From Pseudomonas akapageensis (GTDB taxonomy: Bacteria > Pseudomonadota > Gammaproteobacteria > Pseudomonadales > Pseudomonadaceae), in the NCBI RefSeq assembly GCF_011355085.1, contig NZ_VXCP01000015.1, positions 1 through 41,731 on the forward strand: 41,731 nucleotides of DNA, written 5' to 3'. The notes under the pieces were generated by a model. It was not told the origin of the DNA, did not search any database, and saw nothing but the letters and a program-made list of their open reading frames with translations. Below, piece after piece: positions 8,148 to 16,341 of this stretch. A program made the translations under genes and the position numbers. The number at the start of each line of letters is the position of its first letter. The first letter of the stretch is position 1.

Positions 8148-9920
8148 TCAGCGATCCTCTTCGTCCCAATCCACCCCATGGGTCAACACGTAGCTGTCGA
8201 CAGCGGTACCTATGGTCGGGAAAAACGCCTGTTCGCCCAGCCTCGCGAAAAGTCCGAAGCGCTTGAGCTTGTCCTTGACCGGGTCTTTCATTTCGGCAAT
8301 GCACAACTCAATCTCAGCGGCGTGCAGGGTCCCGACCAGTTCCACCAGCATGTCGGCGCTGGTCACATCCACGCTGGTGACCGGCTCAGCCGCAACCACC
8401 AGACAACGCACGGGTGTGGGCGATGCCGCCACGGCATCCAGCAGGCGGTCCTGGAACAGCTCGGCATTGGCGAAGAACAAGGGCGCATCCCAGCGAAACA
8501 GCACCAGCCCGGGAATCAGGCGCGCGTCGGGATAACGCTGGGTGTCATGGTAGCCCTTGATACCCTGCACGCGTCCCAGCACCGCGGAATACGGACGCCA
8601 GCCATCCCACAGGAATTCGATGACGGCAATCACGATCGCCAGGCCAATGCCCTGAATCGCACCAAACACGGCCACGCCCACCGTACAGGCGATCGACAAC
8701 CAGAACTCCCAGCGCTGGATGCGATAAATCCGCCGCAGGTCGCTGAACTCGAACAAACCGATGGCCGAAGCAATCACCACCGCCGCCAGTGCGCTGGTAG
8801 GCAGGTACTGCAGCAGATTGGGTGCCACCACCAGCAGCAAGGCCACGGCCAACGCGCCGACGACGCCGGTCAGCTGGGTTTTGGACCCTGCTGCTTCGGC
8901 CACGGGGGTGCGGGACGAACTGCTGGATATGGGAAAGCCCTGGAAAAATCCAGCGGCCAGGTTGGCGATACCAAGCCCCACCATCTCCTGGTTGGGGTCG
9001 ACATAGGTACGGGTCCGCGCCGCATAGACACGCGAGAGGACGCTGGTGTCGGCAAACGAGATCAGGGCCACGGCGCCACCGCCCATCAGGACGGGGACGA
9101 TATCGGCGGTAGTGATCCAGGGGATGGCGAACGCCGGCAATCCTTGCGGAAGCTTGCCGAGGACCGACACCCCGGCACGTGCGGCGAGGTCCAGCACACC
9201 CACCGCGACGGTCGCCCCCGCCACGGCGATCAGAATGCCCGGCACGCGCTTGTAGCCCTTGAGCAGCAGGATCACCGCCAGGGTGGCAGCACCGACCATG
9301 AAGGTGGTCAAGTTGGTCTTGCCCTCCATCACCGCCGTGACAATGGCCCATATGTTTCTCAAGGGGCCGTCGCTGTCGATCGAAAAGCCGAACAGCTTGG
9401 GCAGTTGGCTGATCAATACGGTCAGGGCTATCCCGTTCATGTACCCGTAGCGGATCGGCTTGGACAGCAGCTCGGTGACGAAGCCAAGACGCGCTACACC
9501 GGCCAGGATGCAGACCGCCCCCGAGACGATTGCCATCATGCCGGCAAGGGCAACCGCGCGCTGCGGGTCGCCACCGGACAGCGGCAGGACGACGGCGAGG
9601 ATTACCGCCACCAATGAAGAGTCCGGTCCCAGCACGAGAATCCGACTGGGCCCGCACAACGCGTAGGCGAGCAGCGGGACGATGGTTGCGTAGAGGCCAT
9701 AGATGCCGGGGAGGCCCGAAGCTTGCGCGTAGGCGATGCCGACCGGCACCAGCATCGTGGTCAGCACCAGCCCGGCAACGATGTCGTGCCGCAACCAGGC
9801 CAATTGGTATTGGCGCAGCGTCTGCAGCCCCGGCATCCAGCGCGCCCAACCGGTCTGGTCGCCCGCCTTCACGCGGTGCGCTATCCGACCTGGTTCCGGG
9901 AGTGGATTGGAATCGTTCAT
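8148..9920 (-). CDS. SulP (SLC26) family inorganic anion transporter with STAS domain
   Basis: The 590-residue protein starts with a hydrophilic tail, then a transmembrane core with the SulP signatures PVGIAYAQASGLPGIYGLYA and GPSRILVLGPDSSLVA in the first helices. A cytoplasmic C-terminal STAS domain covers roughly residues 450-570, including VLFRWDAPLFFANAELF. SulP proteins move sulfate, bicarbonate, chloride or dicarboxylates. ATG 9920 is preferred because a GCAGAGGG site lies just upstream; an in-frame TTG at 9941 overlaps that site. It is transcribed alone, convergent with the MFS gene. No carbonic anhydrase or sulfate-assimilation gene is adjacent, so the anion cannot be named from context. 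Confidence 0.93.
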   Translation of the reverse strand: MNDSNPLPEPGRIAHRVKAGDQTGWARWMPGLQTLRQYQLAWLRHDIVAGLVLTTMLVPVGIAYAQASGLPGIYGLYATIVPLLAYALCGPSRILVLGPDSSLVAVILAVVLPLSGGDPQRAVALAGMMAIVSGAVCILAGVARLGFVTELLSKPIRYGYMNGIALTVLISQLPKLFGFSIDSDGPLRNIWAIVTAVMEGKTNLTTFMVGAATLAVILLLKGYKRVPGILIAVAGATVAVGVLDLAARAGVSVLGKLPQGLPAFAIPWITTADIVPVLMGGGAVALISFADTSVLSRVYAARTRTYVDPNQEMVGLGIANLAAGFFQGFPISSSSSRTPVAEAAGSKTQLTGVVGALAVALLLVVAPNLLQYLPTSALAAVVIASAIGLFEFSDLRRIYRIQRWEFWLSIACTVGVAVFGAIQGIGLAIVIAVIEFLWDGWRPYSAVLGRVQGIKGYHDTQRYPDARLIPGLVLFRWDAPLFFANAELFQDRLLDAVAASPTPVRCLVVAAEPVTSVDVTSADMLVELVGTLHAAEIELCIAEMKDPVKDKLKRFGLFARLGEQAFFPTIGTAVDSYVLTHGVDWDEEDR

Positions 9921-9973
9921 GAGAATGTGGCCCTCTGCCAACGAGGAAAAGCATAGCTGCTCTTCTCACTCTT

Positions 9974-10039
9974 CTCGTTCCCACGCTCTGCGCTCATCGA
10001 GTGTTTTGTAGAACGGTGGGCGCGGAGCGTGGGAATGAG
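9974..10039. repeat. Pseudomonas dispersed inverted repeat (two arms)
   Basis: Two 19-base arms, 9974-9992 and 10021-10039, are inverted near-copies around the core TTCCCACGCTC and could fold as a hairpin. One arm recurs in the same orientation at 11588-11605 and a weaker match lies near 41461. This is a dispersed intergenic repeat, probably of REP type. Confidence 0.75.
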
Positions 10040-10058
10040 CTTAGCGACGAGTCAGTCG

Positions 10059-10194
10059 TTATGCCTTCACGCTATCGAGCAGAGCCTCAACCAGCGCCCG
10101 CGCTGACCCCACGCTTTGAATCATCGCAAACGCCAGAGCCTTGTCATTGAATTCAAGGTGTTCGACAGCTTGGCTGCTACAGAATTATCCGCAT
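10059..10194 (-). pseudogene. Remnant C-terminus of an unrecognised small protein
   Basis: Reading the minus strand, about 44 open codons end in a TAA at 10059. The peptide contains FNDKALAFAMIQSVGSARA and ends ALLDSVKA, an amphipathic helical tail. Just upstream the frame closes with a TAA and there is no plausible start or ribosome site. It looks like the C-terminal end of a gene whose 5' part was lost when the neighbouring island arrived. I do not recognise the family. The bases from 10195 to 10318 hold no gene I can support; they probably contain the hcp promoter. Confidence 0.4.
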
Positions 10195-10318
10195 GCATTA
10201 AAGGAAATGTCTGGCTTACCCCATGCAGCATGTCGGGCACAGTCGAAAACATGATACCGCCACTTCTCTATGAAACGGCAGTACAAACCAAAAACCTCTC
10301 TAGATAAGGACTTTCAAA

Positions 10319-10801
10319 ATGGCAATCCCAGCATACTTATGGTTGAAAGATGATGGCGGTTTGGACATTAAAGGATCTGTAGATGTTACCGATCGAGAGG
10401 GAAGTATAGAAATACTCGGATTCGGGCATGGACTATACCTTCCGACCGATAATATGACAGGAAAAATCACAGGCCCTCGTATTCATGCCCCTCTGACATT
10501 TGAAAAAGAATTCGATTGCTCCAGCCCCCTTCTCTACAAGGCAGTAGCAAAGGGGCAGACGCTAACATCAGCAGAAATAAAATGGTACAACATCAATCAT
10601 ACAGGGCAAGAACAAGAATACTTCAATATGCTTTTAGAAAACGTAAACGTTATATCTGTTTACCCCATGATGCACGACTGTAAAAACCCAACAATGGAAA
10701 AGCACAACCACCTCGAAGCGGTGGCACTCCGATACGAAAAAATAACATGGAAGCACTGCGACGGTAATATCATTTTTTCAGACAGCTGGAACGAACGATG
10801 A
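10319..10801 (+). CDS. hcp: Hcp family type VI secretion tube protein
   Basis: The 160-residue product has the Hcp pattern: the AIPAYLWLKDDGG start, GSIEILGFGHGLYLPTD, TFEKEFDCSSPLLYKAV, NMLLENVNVISVYP, the EKHNHLEAVALRYEKITW block and an SDSWNER end. Hcp forms stacked hexameric rings in the type VI secretion tube and can chaperone small effectors in its lumen. The start has an AAGGA site at a normal distance. No other T6SS structural gene is in the window, so this is an orphan copy serving a main T6SS elsewhere. Its ATGA stop-start overlap with the next gene implies translational coupling to the effector. Base composition is AT-richer than the flanks. Confidence 0.96.
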   Translation: MAIPAYLWLKDDGGLDIKGSVDVTDREGSIEILGFGHGLYLPTDNMTGKITGPRIHAPLTFEKEFDCSSPLLYKAVAKGQTLTSAEIKWYNINHTGQEQEYFNMLLENVNVISVYPMMHDCKNPTMEKHNHLEAVALRYEKITWKHCDGNIIFSDSWNER

Positions 10802-11274
10802 TCAGGTGCACGTTTCATTTGAACGGAGGCGCCTTATCAACGCTGTCGTGTCCCGGGGTGGGCTTTTTTCCTGCCTACTCAGGAATGGAGAGCAGCCGAA
10901 ATGACCCCCATGCCGTTTCAACTCCAAGCATCGGACCGCTTCCTCCCGGAAACTACTATATTGTTACGAGAGGAAGTGGTGGTCTAATAACCGGCATTCG
11001 AGATTCCTTCGCGTCTCTCGTATCCGGATCAGATCGGAGTATATGGTTCGCCCTGTATCGACAAGACTCCAACATAGATGACTTAACTTATATAGATAGC
11101 GTAGAGCGTGGGCATTTCCGATTACATCCAGCCGGATACAATGGTGTAAGCGAGGGATGCATAACACTACCTCGCTCTTCTGACTTCATGATTTTAAGGG
11201 AAGCATTATTGAAAACTGCGACCTTCAACCCTACGACAACATTAAAAGCCTTTGGTACAGTGCAGGTATACTAA
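10798..11274 (+). CDS. tlde1: Tlde1-type L,D-transpeptidase effector (DUF2778)
   Basis: The 158-residue product carries the L,D-transpeptidase-like catalytic motif H110, seven residues, S118-E-G-C121 (RLHPAGYNGVSEGCITLPR), and an earlier SIGPLPPGNYYI segment typical of DUF2778 proteins. The family member Tlde1 attacks peptidoglycan tetrapeptide stems or swaps in D-amino acids in the target periplasm and is delivered by T6SS. There is no signal peptide, as expected for a secreted effector. The start lies inside the hcp stop (ATGA), and the stop shares one base with the next gene. Catalytic histidine and cysteine are both present, so it is probably active. The family assignment rests on motif and context. 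Confidence 0.87.
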   Translation: MIRCTFHLNGGALSTLSCPGVGFFPAYSGMESSRNDPHAVSTPSIGPLPPGNYYIVTRGSGGLITGIRDSFASLVSGSDRSIWFALYRQDSNIDDLTYIDSVERGHFRLHPAGYNGVSEGCITLPRSSDFMILREALLKTATFNPTTTLKAFGTVQVY

Positions 11275-11525
11275 TGCGACCGATAAAGCATGCGATTCTA
11301 TGGATTTCGGAATTCGCGACATTCACGCTTGTCTTGACAGTCTCCTTTTTGACCTTCCCAGAAGGCCCGCTTTATGAAATTTTTTCCAGGCACACAGGCG
11401 TTATACAAGGGGATAATTGGGACAAATATTACTTCCTGGGACTCTGCGTATTTTCGGTAGCCATTACCGCTTTGCTGGTCTTCTGTTTTGTAGCTGCGCT
11501 GGATCGACTTCGACGAAAACAGTGA
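11274..11525 (+). CDS. Small two-helix membrane protein, probable immunity to the Tlde1-type effector
   Basis: An 83-residue product with two clear membrane helices, roughly residues 8-28 and 52-75, joined by a loop of about 22 polar residues (FSRHTGVIQGDNWDKYYF), and a basic tail DRLRRKQ. With the basic tail inside, the loop would face the periplasm, where a peptidoglycan-targeting effector acts. Its ATG overlaps the effector stop by one base, the usual toxin-immunity arrangement. I do not recognise the sequence family; the immunity role is inferred from position and topology only. Confidence 0.65.
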   Translation: MRPIKHAILWISEFATFTLVLTVSFLTFPEGPLYEIFSRHTGVIQGDNWDKYYFLGLCVFSVAITALLVFCFVAALDRLRRKQ

Positions 11526-11587
11526 GCTCGGCCACGACAGAAAATTAAAGCTGGCATAAAAAGCCGCATCAAGCGGGGTGCTTTCTT

Positions 11588-11605
11588 CTCGTTCCCACGC
11601 TCTGC
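11588..11605 (+). repeat. Second copy of the dispersed repeat arm
   Basis: Eighteen bases identical to the left arm at 9974-9991, in the same orientation (core TTCCCACGCTCTGC). Together the two copies bracket the hcp-tlde1 island. The partner arm seen at 10021 is missing here. Confidence 0.7.
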
Positions 11606-11649
11606 ATCATTGGTGTCCGGTAAAAAATAGTGAATCAGACAAACCGCAT

Positions 11650-11756
11650 CGCCTGCCTCGCTGGCAAGCCAGCTCCCACAGTGGATAAAGCCTTGATCCA
11701 CAAATTTTTGAACGACACAAAACTCTGTGGGCGCTGGCTTGCCAGCGATGCAGGCG
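11650..11756. repeat. REPIN (paired inverted REP sequences)
   Basis: Two 32-base REP arms, 11650-11681 and 11725-11756, are inverted around the core CTGGCAAGCCAGC and CTCCCACAG. Each arm is itself an imperfect hairpin. The spacing of about 43 bases is typical of Pseudomonas REPINs. A half copy is found at 27149. The interval 11526-11876 holds only repeats and the ppk2 leader. Confidence 0.85.
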
Positions 11757-11876
11757 ACGCTGCTCTGGCTGACCAACCTCGACTTCAGCGTTCCGATATT
11801 GGACTACGCTGTACAAGCCAGTTTTGGATCAAGAAACGCCGACGCTTTGAACGCACACGGAAGCTGAGGAATTGCG

Positions 11877-12695
11877 ATGAAAAAACCTAAATCCGTCAAA
11901 CTCGATTCTGCCCCCAAACAAGAGCAAAAGCTCGGCCGCAAGGACTACGAGAAACAACTCGAGAAACTGCACGTCGAACTGGTCAAGTTGCAGCAATGGG
12001 TAGTGGCGACCGGGGCCAAGGTCGTTATCGTCTTTGAAGGCCGCGACGGTGCTGGCAAAGGCGGGACCATCAAGGCCCTGACCGAGCGCGTCAGCCCGCG
12101 TATTTTCCGCGTCGTGGCACTGCCGGCGCCCACCGATCGGGAAAAAAGCCAGATGTACCTGCAGCGCTACATGCCGCACTTTCCGGCAGCCGGTGAAGTC
12201 GTGATCTTCGACCGCAGTTGGTACAACCGGGCCGGCGTCGAGCGGGTCATGGGGTTTTGCGACGAAAAACAGGTGCGCAGTTTTCTCGAACTGGCGCCCA
12301 GTTTCGAGCAACTGATGGTCAACTCCGGTACCTACCTGCTCAAGTACTGGCTGGAAGTCAGCCCGCAAGAGCAGACGCGACGCCTCGAAGACCGCATCAC
12401 CGACGGCCGCAAGACCTGGAAGCTGTCGCCCATGGACATCCGTTCCTACGATCGCTGGGACGACTATACCCGCGCCCGTGACGAGATGTTCGAAGCCACC
12501 GACACCCCATGGGCGCCCTGGTACGTCGCCCCTTCCGAAGACAAGAAGCGCGTGCGGCTGAACCTGCTCACTCACTTGCTGCAGCAGATCCCCTACAAGA
12601 AGATCGAGCAACCGAAGATCAAGCTGCCCAAACGCAAGATCGGTCGTTACAAGGCAATGGATTATCCATTCAAGTACATCGCCGAACCGTTTTGA
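11877..12695 (+). CDS. ppk2: Polyphosphate kinase 2 (PPK2)
   Basis: A 272-residue PPK2-family enzyme, which transfers phosphate between polyphosphate and nucleotides (NDP to NTP or NMP to NDP, depending on class). Walker A is G55-R-D-G-A-G-K61-G, Walker B is VVIFDRSWYNR with D112 and R113, and the family lid region follows (GFCDEKQVRSF). The C-terminal part holds SPMDIRSYDRWDDY and ends in a basic segment, KLPKRKIGRYKAMDYPF. Length fits single-domain short PPK2. The start follows a GAGGA site. It is monocistronic, preceded by a REPIN and followed by a large palindrome. Class I is likely from the overall pattern but not certain. Confidence 0.95.
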   Translation: MKKPKSVKLDSAPKQEQKLGRKDYEKQLEKLHVELVKLQQWVVATGAKVVIVFEGRDGAGKGGTIKALTERVSPRIFRVVALPAPTDREKSQMYLQRYMPHFPAAGEVVIFDRSWYNRAGVERVMGFCDEKQVRSFLELAPSFEQLMVNSGTYLLKYWLEVSPQEQTRRLEDRITDGRKTWKLSPMDIRSYDRWDDYTRARDEMFEATDTPWAPWYVAPSEDKKRVRLNLLTHLLQQIPYKKIEQPKIKLPKRKIGRYKAMDYPFKYIAEPF

Positions 12696-12720
12696 GAGCC
12701 TGTTTCGACATACCCCGCAC

Positions 12721-12768
12721 CCCATGAACGACAAGGCCGGCATCGATGCCGGCCTTGTCGTTCATGGG
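12721..12768. terminator. 48-bp perfect palindrome, bidirectional terminator-like
   Basis: The 24 bases 12721-12744 are exactly reverse-complementary to 12745-12768 with no spacer, and the centre is ATCGAT. It sits between the convergent ppk2 and acyl-CoA ligase genes. No long U-run follows on either strand; a shorter GGCCGGC hairpin followed by TTGTCGTT could terminate in both directions. An A-run lies at 12770-12775. Confidence 0.7.
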
Positions 12769-12784
12769 GAAAAAAGTACCCTCG

Positions 12785-14449
12785 TCAGCAGGTTTCCAGG
12801 GCCTGTTGGCTCAGTTCGTGTTCGCGGATCAGCCGCTTGTTGATCTTCCCGACACTGGTTTTGGGAATGTCGGCCACAATCCTGATCTGCCGGGGGATCG
12901 CCCACTTGTTGATGCGGCCACTTTCAACATACTGGAGCAGATGGGCCTCCAGCATTTTCGGATCAATGCTCTGTCCCGGAGCGCAAACCACCAGGGCAAC
13001 GGGGCGCTCGCCCCATTGCGGGTCAGGAATGCCCACCACGGCAACTGAAGCGACGGCCGGGTGTTCGCTGATCAGGTTTTCCAGATCCAGCGAACTGATC
13101 CATTCCCCGCCCGTCTTGATGACGTCTTTGATCCGGTCCTTGATCTCCACCACACCGAGGGCATCGATCGAAGCGATGTCACCGGTGTGCATCCAACCAT
13201 TCTCCCAGAGCTGCGCGCCCTGCTCCGGCTCCTTCAGGTAGCCTTGGGTCAACCAGGGCGCACGCACCACGATCTCACCCTGGGCCACGCCATCGTGAGG
13301 CGCTTCGTTGCCGTTGGCATCGATAATGCGCAAATCGACCATCGGCACCGCAACGCCGGTCTTGGTGCGAGCCGCCAGTTGTGCTTGCGCCGGTTGTTCC
13401 AGGTCCGCTTCACGCAGGTGAGTCAGGCACAGCAACGGGCAGGTCTCGGACATGCCGTAGCCGCTATGGACGCGCATGCCCCTGGCCGTCGCCTGGGCCG
13501 CGATGCCCTGGGTCAGGGCACTGCCACCGAGGAGCATTTTCCAGCCGTCGAAGTCAGTGTTCGTCGCCTCGTCGCAGCCCAGGATCATCTGCAGAATCGT
13601 CGGCACGCAATGGGAAAAGCTGACCTTCTCTTCGCGGTACAACCTGACCAGGGTATTAGGCTCGTAGCGCCCCGGATAAACCTGTTTGATGCCCATCAGC
13701 GTGGCGACATAGGGCACGCCCCAGGCATGCACATGGAACATCGGCGTGATGGGCATGTACACGTCGTCCGAGCGCAGCAACGGCAAGCCCTGGTACACAC
13801 CCAGCGTACCCACGGCATTGAGGGTATGCAGCACCAATTGGCGGTGCGTGAAGTAAACGCCCTTGGGGTTTCCGGTGGTGCCGGTGGTGTAGAAAATGGT
13901 CGCGACCGAGTTCTCATCGAAGTCCGGGAAGTCGAACTGGCATGCTGCCTGCGCCAGCAGGCTTTCGTACTCGCCCAGCACCGGCAGCTCGGTCGGTTTC
14001 GCGTTGCTGTCGCTGAGCTGGATAAAGCCTTTGACGGTCGTCAGCTCACCCTGGATCTGCTCGACCAGGGGCAGGAAATCGTCATGCACCAGCACCAGGT
14101 CATCCTCGGCGTGGTTCATGGTGTAGAGCACCTGTTCCGGGGACAGCCTGATATTGACCGTGTGCAATACCGCGCCAATCATCGGCACGGCGAAGAAACA
14201 TTCCAGGTAACGGTGGCTGTCCCAATCAAGCAGCGCCACCGTATCACCGGCTTTGACGCCGGCGTTGGTCAGGGCGTTGGCCAGTTGCCTGATCCGCTCG
14301 TTGAGCGTCCGGTAGTTGTAGCGCAGCTTGTCGGCGTAGACGATTTCCTGTTCGGGTGCGTAGCGCTCGCCCGAAAGCAACAGGCTCTTGATCAACAAGG
14401 GGTAGTTGTACGCGCCTTGCGCAGGTGCAATTATTTTTGTTGTTGCCAC
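12785..14449 (-). CDS. Fatty-acid-type acyl-CoA ligase (AMP-forming)
   Basis: A 554-residue member of the ANL superfamily that would activate a carboxylic acid to its CoA thioester with ATP. The phosphate loop is IFYTTGTTGNPKGVYFTH, followed by GYGMSETCP, the hinge-adjacent GWMHTGDIA and IKDRIKD, and the family lysine near the C-terminus (TSVGKINKRLI). The start is GTG 14449, eight bases after AGGAAG. The stop lies 47 bases from the preceding acyl-CoA dehydrogenase on the same transcript. The pair suggests fatty-acid-like beta-oxidation of a medium or long hydrophobic acid. It is last in the six-gene minus-strand operon and ends at the palindrome. Confidence 0.92.
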   Translation of the reverse strand: MATTKIIAPAQGAYNYPLLIKSLLLSGERYAPEQEIVYADKLRYNYRTLNERIRQLANALTNAGVKAGDTVALLDWDSHRYLECFFAVPMIGAVLHTVNIRLSPEQVLYTMNHAEDDLVLVHDDFLPLVEQIQGELTTVKGFIQLSDSNAKPTELPVLGEYESLLAQAACQFDFPDFDENSVATIFYTTGTTGNPKGVYFTHRQLVLHTLNAVGTLGVYQGLPLLRSDDVYMPITPMFHVHAWGVPYVATLMGIKQVYPGRYEPNTLVRLYREEKVSFSHCVPTILQMILGCDEATNTDFDGWKMLLGGSALTQGIAAQATARGMRVHSGYGMSETCPLLCLTHLREADLEQPAQAQLAARTKTGVAVPMVDLRIIDANGNEAPHDGVAQGEIVVRAPWLTQGYLKEPEQGAQLWENGWMHTGDIASIDALGVVEIKDRIKDVIKTGGEWISSLDLENLISEHPAVASVAVVGIPDPQWGERPVALVVCAPGQSIDPKMLEAHLLQYVESGRINKWAIPRQIRIVADIPKTSVGKINKRLIREHELSQQALETC

Positions 14450-14496
14450 AGTGGTCTTCCTAATTCTGTTTAGTGGAGATCATCCAGTTCTCGGGG

Positions 14497-16275
14497 TCAG
14501 AACTGCTCGGCATCGAGCAAGTACAGCGATTCGCTACCGGCCTTGACCGACGCGGCCAACGAATGGACACGCGGCAGCAGGCGCGCGAAGTAGAAGCGCG
14601 CGATGCCCATCTTGCTGGCATAGAAGTCGTCCTGCGTTTCCTTGCCCATGGCGGTCCTGGCCATCAACGCCCACATGTAGGCATAGGCGGTGTAACCGAA
14701 GGCCTGCAAGTACTCCACCGACGCTGCGCCGATTTCGTTCGGGTTGGTCTTGCAGCGGTCCAGTACCCAGGCGGTCAGCTCGTCGAGGTTGTTCAGGGCG
14801 GCGTTGAGCGGCTTGACGAACTCGGCCAGCTCGGCGCCCGCAGTGAAGATGAAATGGCGAATCTCGTCGGCGAACAGCTTGTAGGACTCGCCGCCGTTGC
14901 CGACTACCTTGCGTCCGACCAGGTCCAGCGCCTGGATACCGTTGGTGCCTTCGTAGATCTGGGTGATGCGCACGTCACGCACCAGTTGCTCCTGGCCCCA
15001 CTCACGAATGTAACCGTGGCCGCCGAATACCTGCTGACCATGGATGGTGGTTTCCAGACCCAGGTCGGTGAGAAACGCCTTGGCCACCGGGGTCAACAAT
15101 GCCACCAGGTCTTCGGCGCGTTTGCGCGTGGTCGGGTCTTCGCTGTATTTGGCGGTATCGAGTTGCATGGCCACGTAGGTCGAGAACGCCCGGCCGCCTT
15201 CGTTGCTGGCTTTCATGGTCAGCAGCATGCGGCGCACGTCCGGATGCGCAATGATCGGGTCGGCCACCTTGTCCTTGGCTTGCGGGCCGGTTGGCGCACG
15301 GCTTTGCAGACGGTCGCGGGCATACTCGACGGCATTCTGGTAAGAGCGCTCGCCCGTGGCCAGGCCCTGGATACCGACACCCAGGCGCTCGTAGTTCATC
15401 ATGGTGAACATGGCCGCCAGGCCCTTGTTCGGCTCGCCGACGAGGTAACCAACGGCTTCATCGAAGTTCATCACGCAGGTAGACGAGCCCTTGATGCCCA
15501 TCTTGTGCTCGATCGAACCACAGTTGACCGGGTTGCGCGCGCCCAGGCTGCCGTCGGCATTGACCAGGAACTTGGGCACCAGGAACAGCGAAATGCCCTT
15601 CGGCCCCGCCGGCGCGTCCGGCAGTTTGGCCAGCACCAGGTGGATGATGTTCTCGGTCAGGTCCTGCTCGCCACCGGTGATGAAAATCTTGGTGCCGCTG
15701 ACTTTGTAGGAACCGTCGGCTTGAGGTTCGGCGCGGGTGCGGATGATGCCAAGGTCGGTACCGGCATGGGATTCGGTCAGGCACATGGAGCCAGTCCAGA
15801 CGCCGGCATACATGTTCGGCAGGTAGGCGGCCTTCAGTTCTTCGCTGGCATGGGCGTTGATCGCCAGGCACGCACCGGCGGTGAGCATCGGGTACAAGCC
15901 AAAGGAAAGATTGGCCCCGTTGACCATTTCCTCGACCTGGGCGCCGATCACCTTCGGCATGCCCATGCCGCCGTAGACCGGATCACCACCCACGCCAACC
16001 CAGCCCCCTTCGGCGAACGCCCGGTAGGCTTCGGGGAAGCCAGACGGGGTCTTCACCGCGCCGTCGGTCCAGGAACAGCCTTCTTCGTCGCCAGTACGAT
16101 TGAGCGGCGCAATGAGGCCTGCGGCGACCTTGCCGGCTTCCTCGAGCACGGCATTGGCGGTGTCTTCGTCCACTACATCGGCCATGGCCGGCAGGCTGGC
16201 CCACAGCTTGGATACTTCAAAGACCTCGTTCAGTACGAAACGAATGTCGCGCAGGGGGGCTTTGTAATCAGACAT
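14497..16275 (-). CDS. Long-form acyl-CoA dehydrogenase
   Basis: A 592-residue FAD enzyme introducing a trans-2 double bond in an acyl-CoA. It is longer than the 380-residue classical form and resembles the group with an extra C-terminal domain. Visible blocks are MCLTESHAGTDLG (FAD/substrate region), the SYKVSGTKIFITGGEQD strand, MMNYERLGVGIQG, FGGHGYIREWGQEQLVRD and QIYEGTNGIQALDLVGRK, where the glutamate of YEGTNGIQ is the likely base. The start was placed at ATG 16275 (MSDYKAPLRD), the typical family beginning; codons upstream to 16311 look like leader sequence. It lies between the RND transporter and the ligase. Confidence 0.93.
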   Translation of the reverse strand: MSDYKAPLRDIRFVLNEVFEVSKLWASLPAMADVVDEDTANAVLEEAGKVAAGLIAPLNRTGDEEGCSWTDGAVKTPSGFPEAYRAFAEGGWVGVGGDPVYGGMGMPKVIGAQVEEMVNGANLSFGLYPMLTAGACLAINAHASEELKAAYLPNMYAGVWTGSMCLTESHAGTDLGIIRTRAEPQADGSYKVSGTKIFITGGEQDLTENIIHLVLAKLPDAPAGPKGISLFLVPKFLVNADGSLGARNPVNCGSIEHKMGIKGSSTCVMNFDEAVGYLVGEPNKGLAAMFTMMNYERLGVGIQGLATGERSYQNAVEYARDRLQSRAPTGPQAKDKVADPIIAHPDVRRMLLTMKASNEGGRAFSTYVAMQLDTAKYSEDPTTRKRAEDLVALLTPVAKAFLTDLGLETTIHGQQVFGGHGYIREWGQEQLVRDVRITQIYEGTNGIQALDLVGRKVVGNGGESYKLFADEIRHFIFTAGAELAEFVKPLNAALNNLDELTAWVLDRCKTNPNEIGAASVEYLQAFGYTAYAYMWALMARTAMGKETQDDFYASKMGIARFYFARLLPRVHSLAASVKAGSESLYLLDAEQF

Positions 16276-16341
16276 GCTCTCTATCTCAGTCAAATTCAGG
16301 GCATTGCACATGCCCTGATCAGTAAATAAACGTCCGATGGG

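Noticed and set aside
7686..9617. A 643-codon open frame on the plus strand across the MFS end and the SulP gene
   Set aside because: The opposite strand encodes a clear SulP protein with helices and a STAS domain; the plus frame gives a low-complexity His, Gln and Arg-rich product typical of antisense reading in high-GC DNA.
10319..11525. Phage tail module instead of T6SS
   Set aside because: Hcp resembles phage tail tubes, but the sequence matches the Hcp secretion type and the next gene is a DUF2778 effector; there are no other tail genes.
9974..11756. CRISPR-like spacing of the repeats around the hcp island
   Set aside because: The repeats are inverted REP-type hairpins in two unrelated families with no regular spacers; no cas gene is present.
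14473..16329. A 618-codon plus-strand frame opposite the acyl-CoA dehydrogenase
   Set aside because: The product has no recognisable motif and mirrors codon bias of the true gene on the minus strand, which has complete FAD and active-site blocks.
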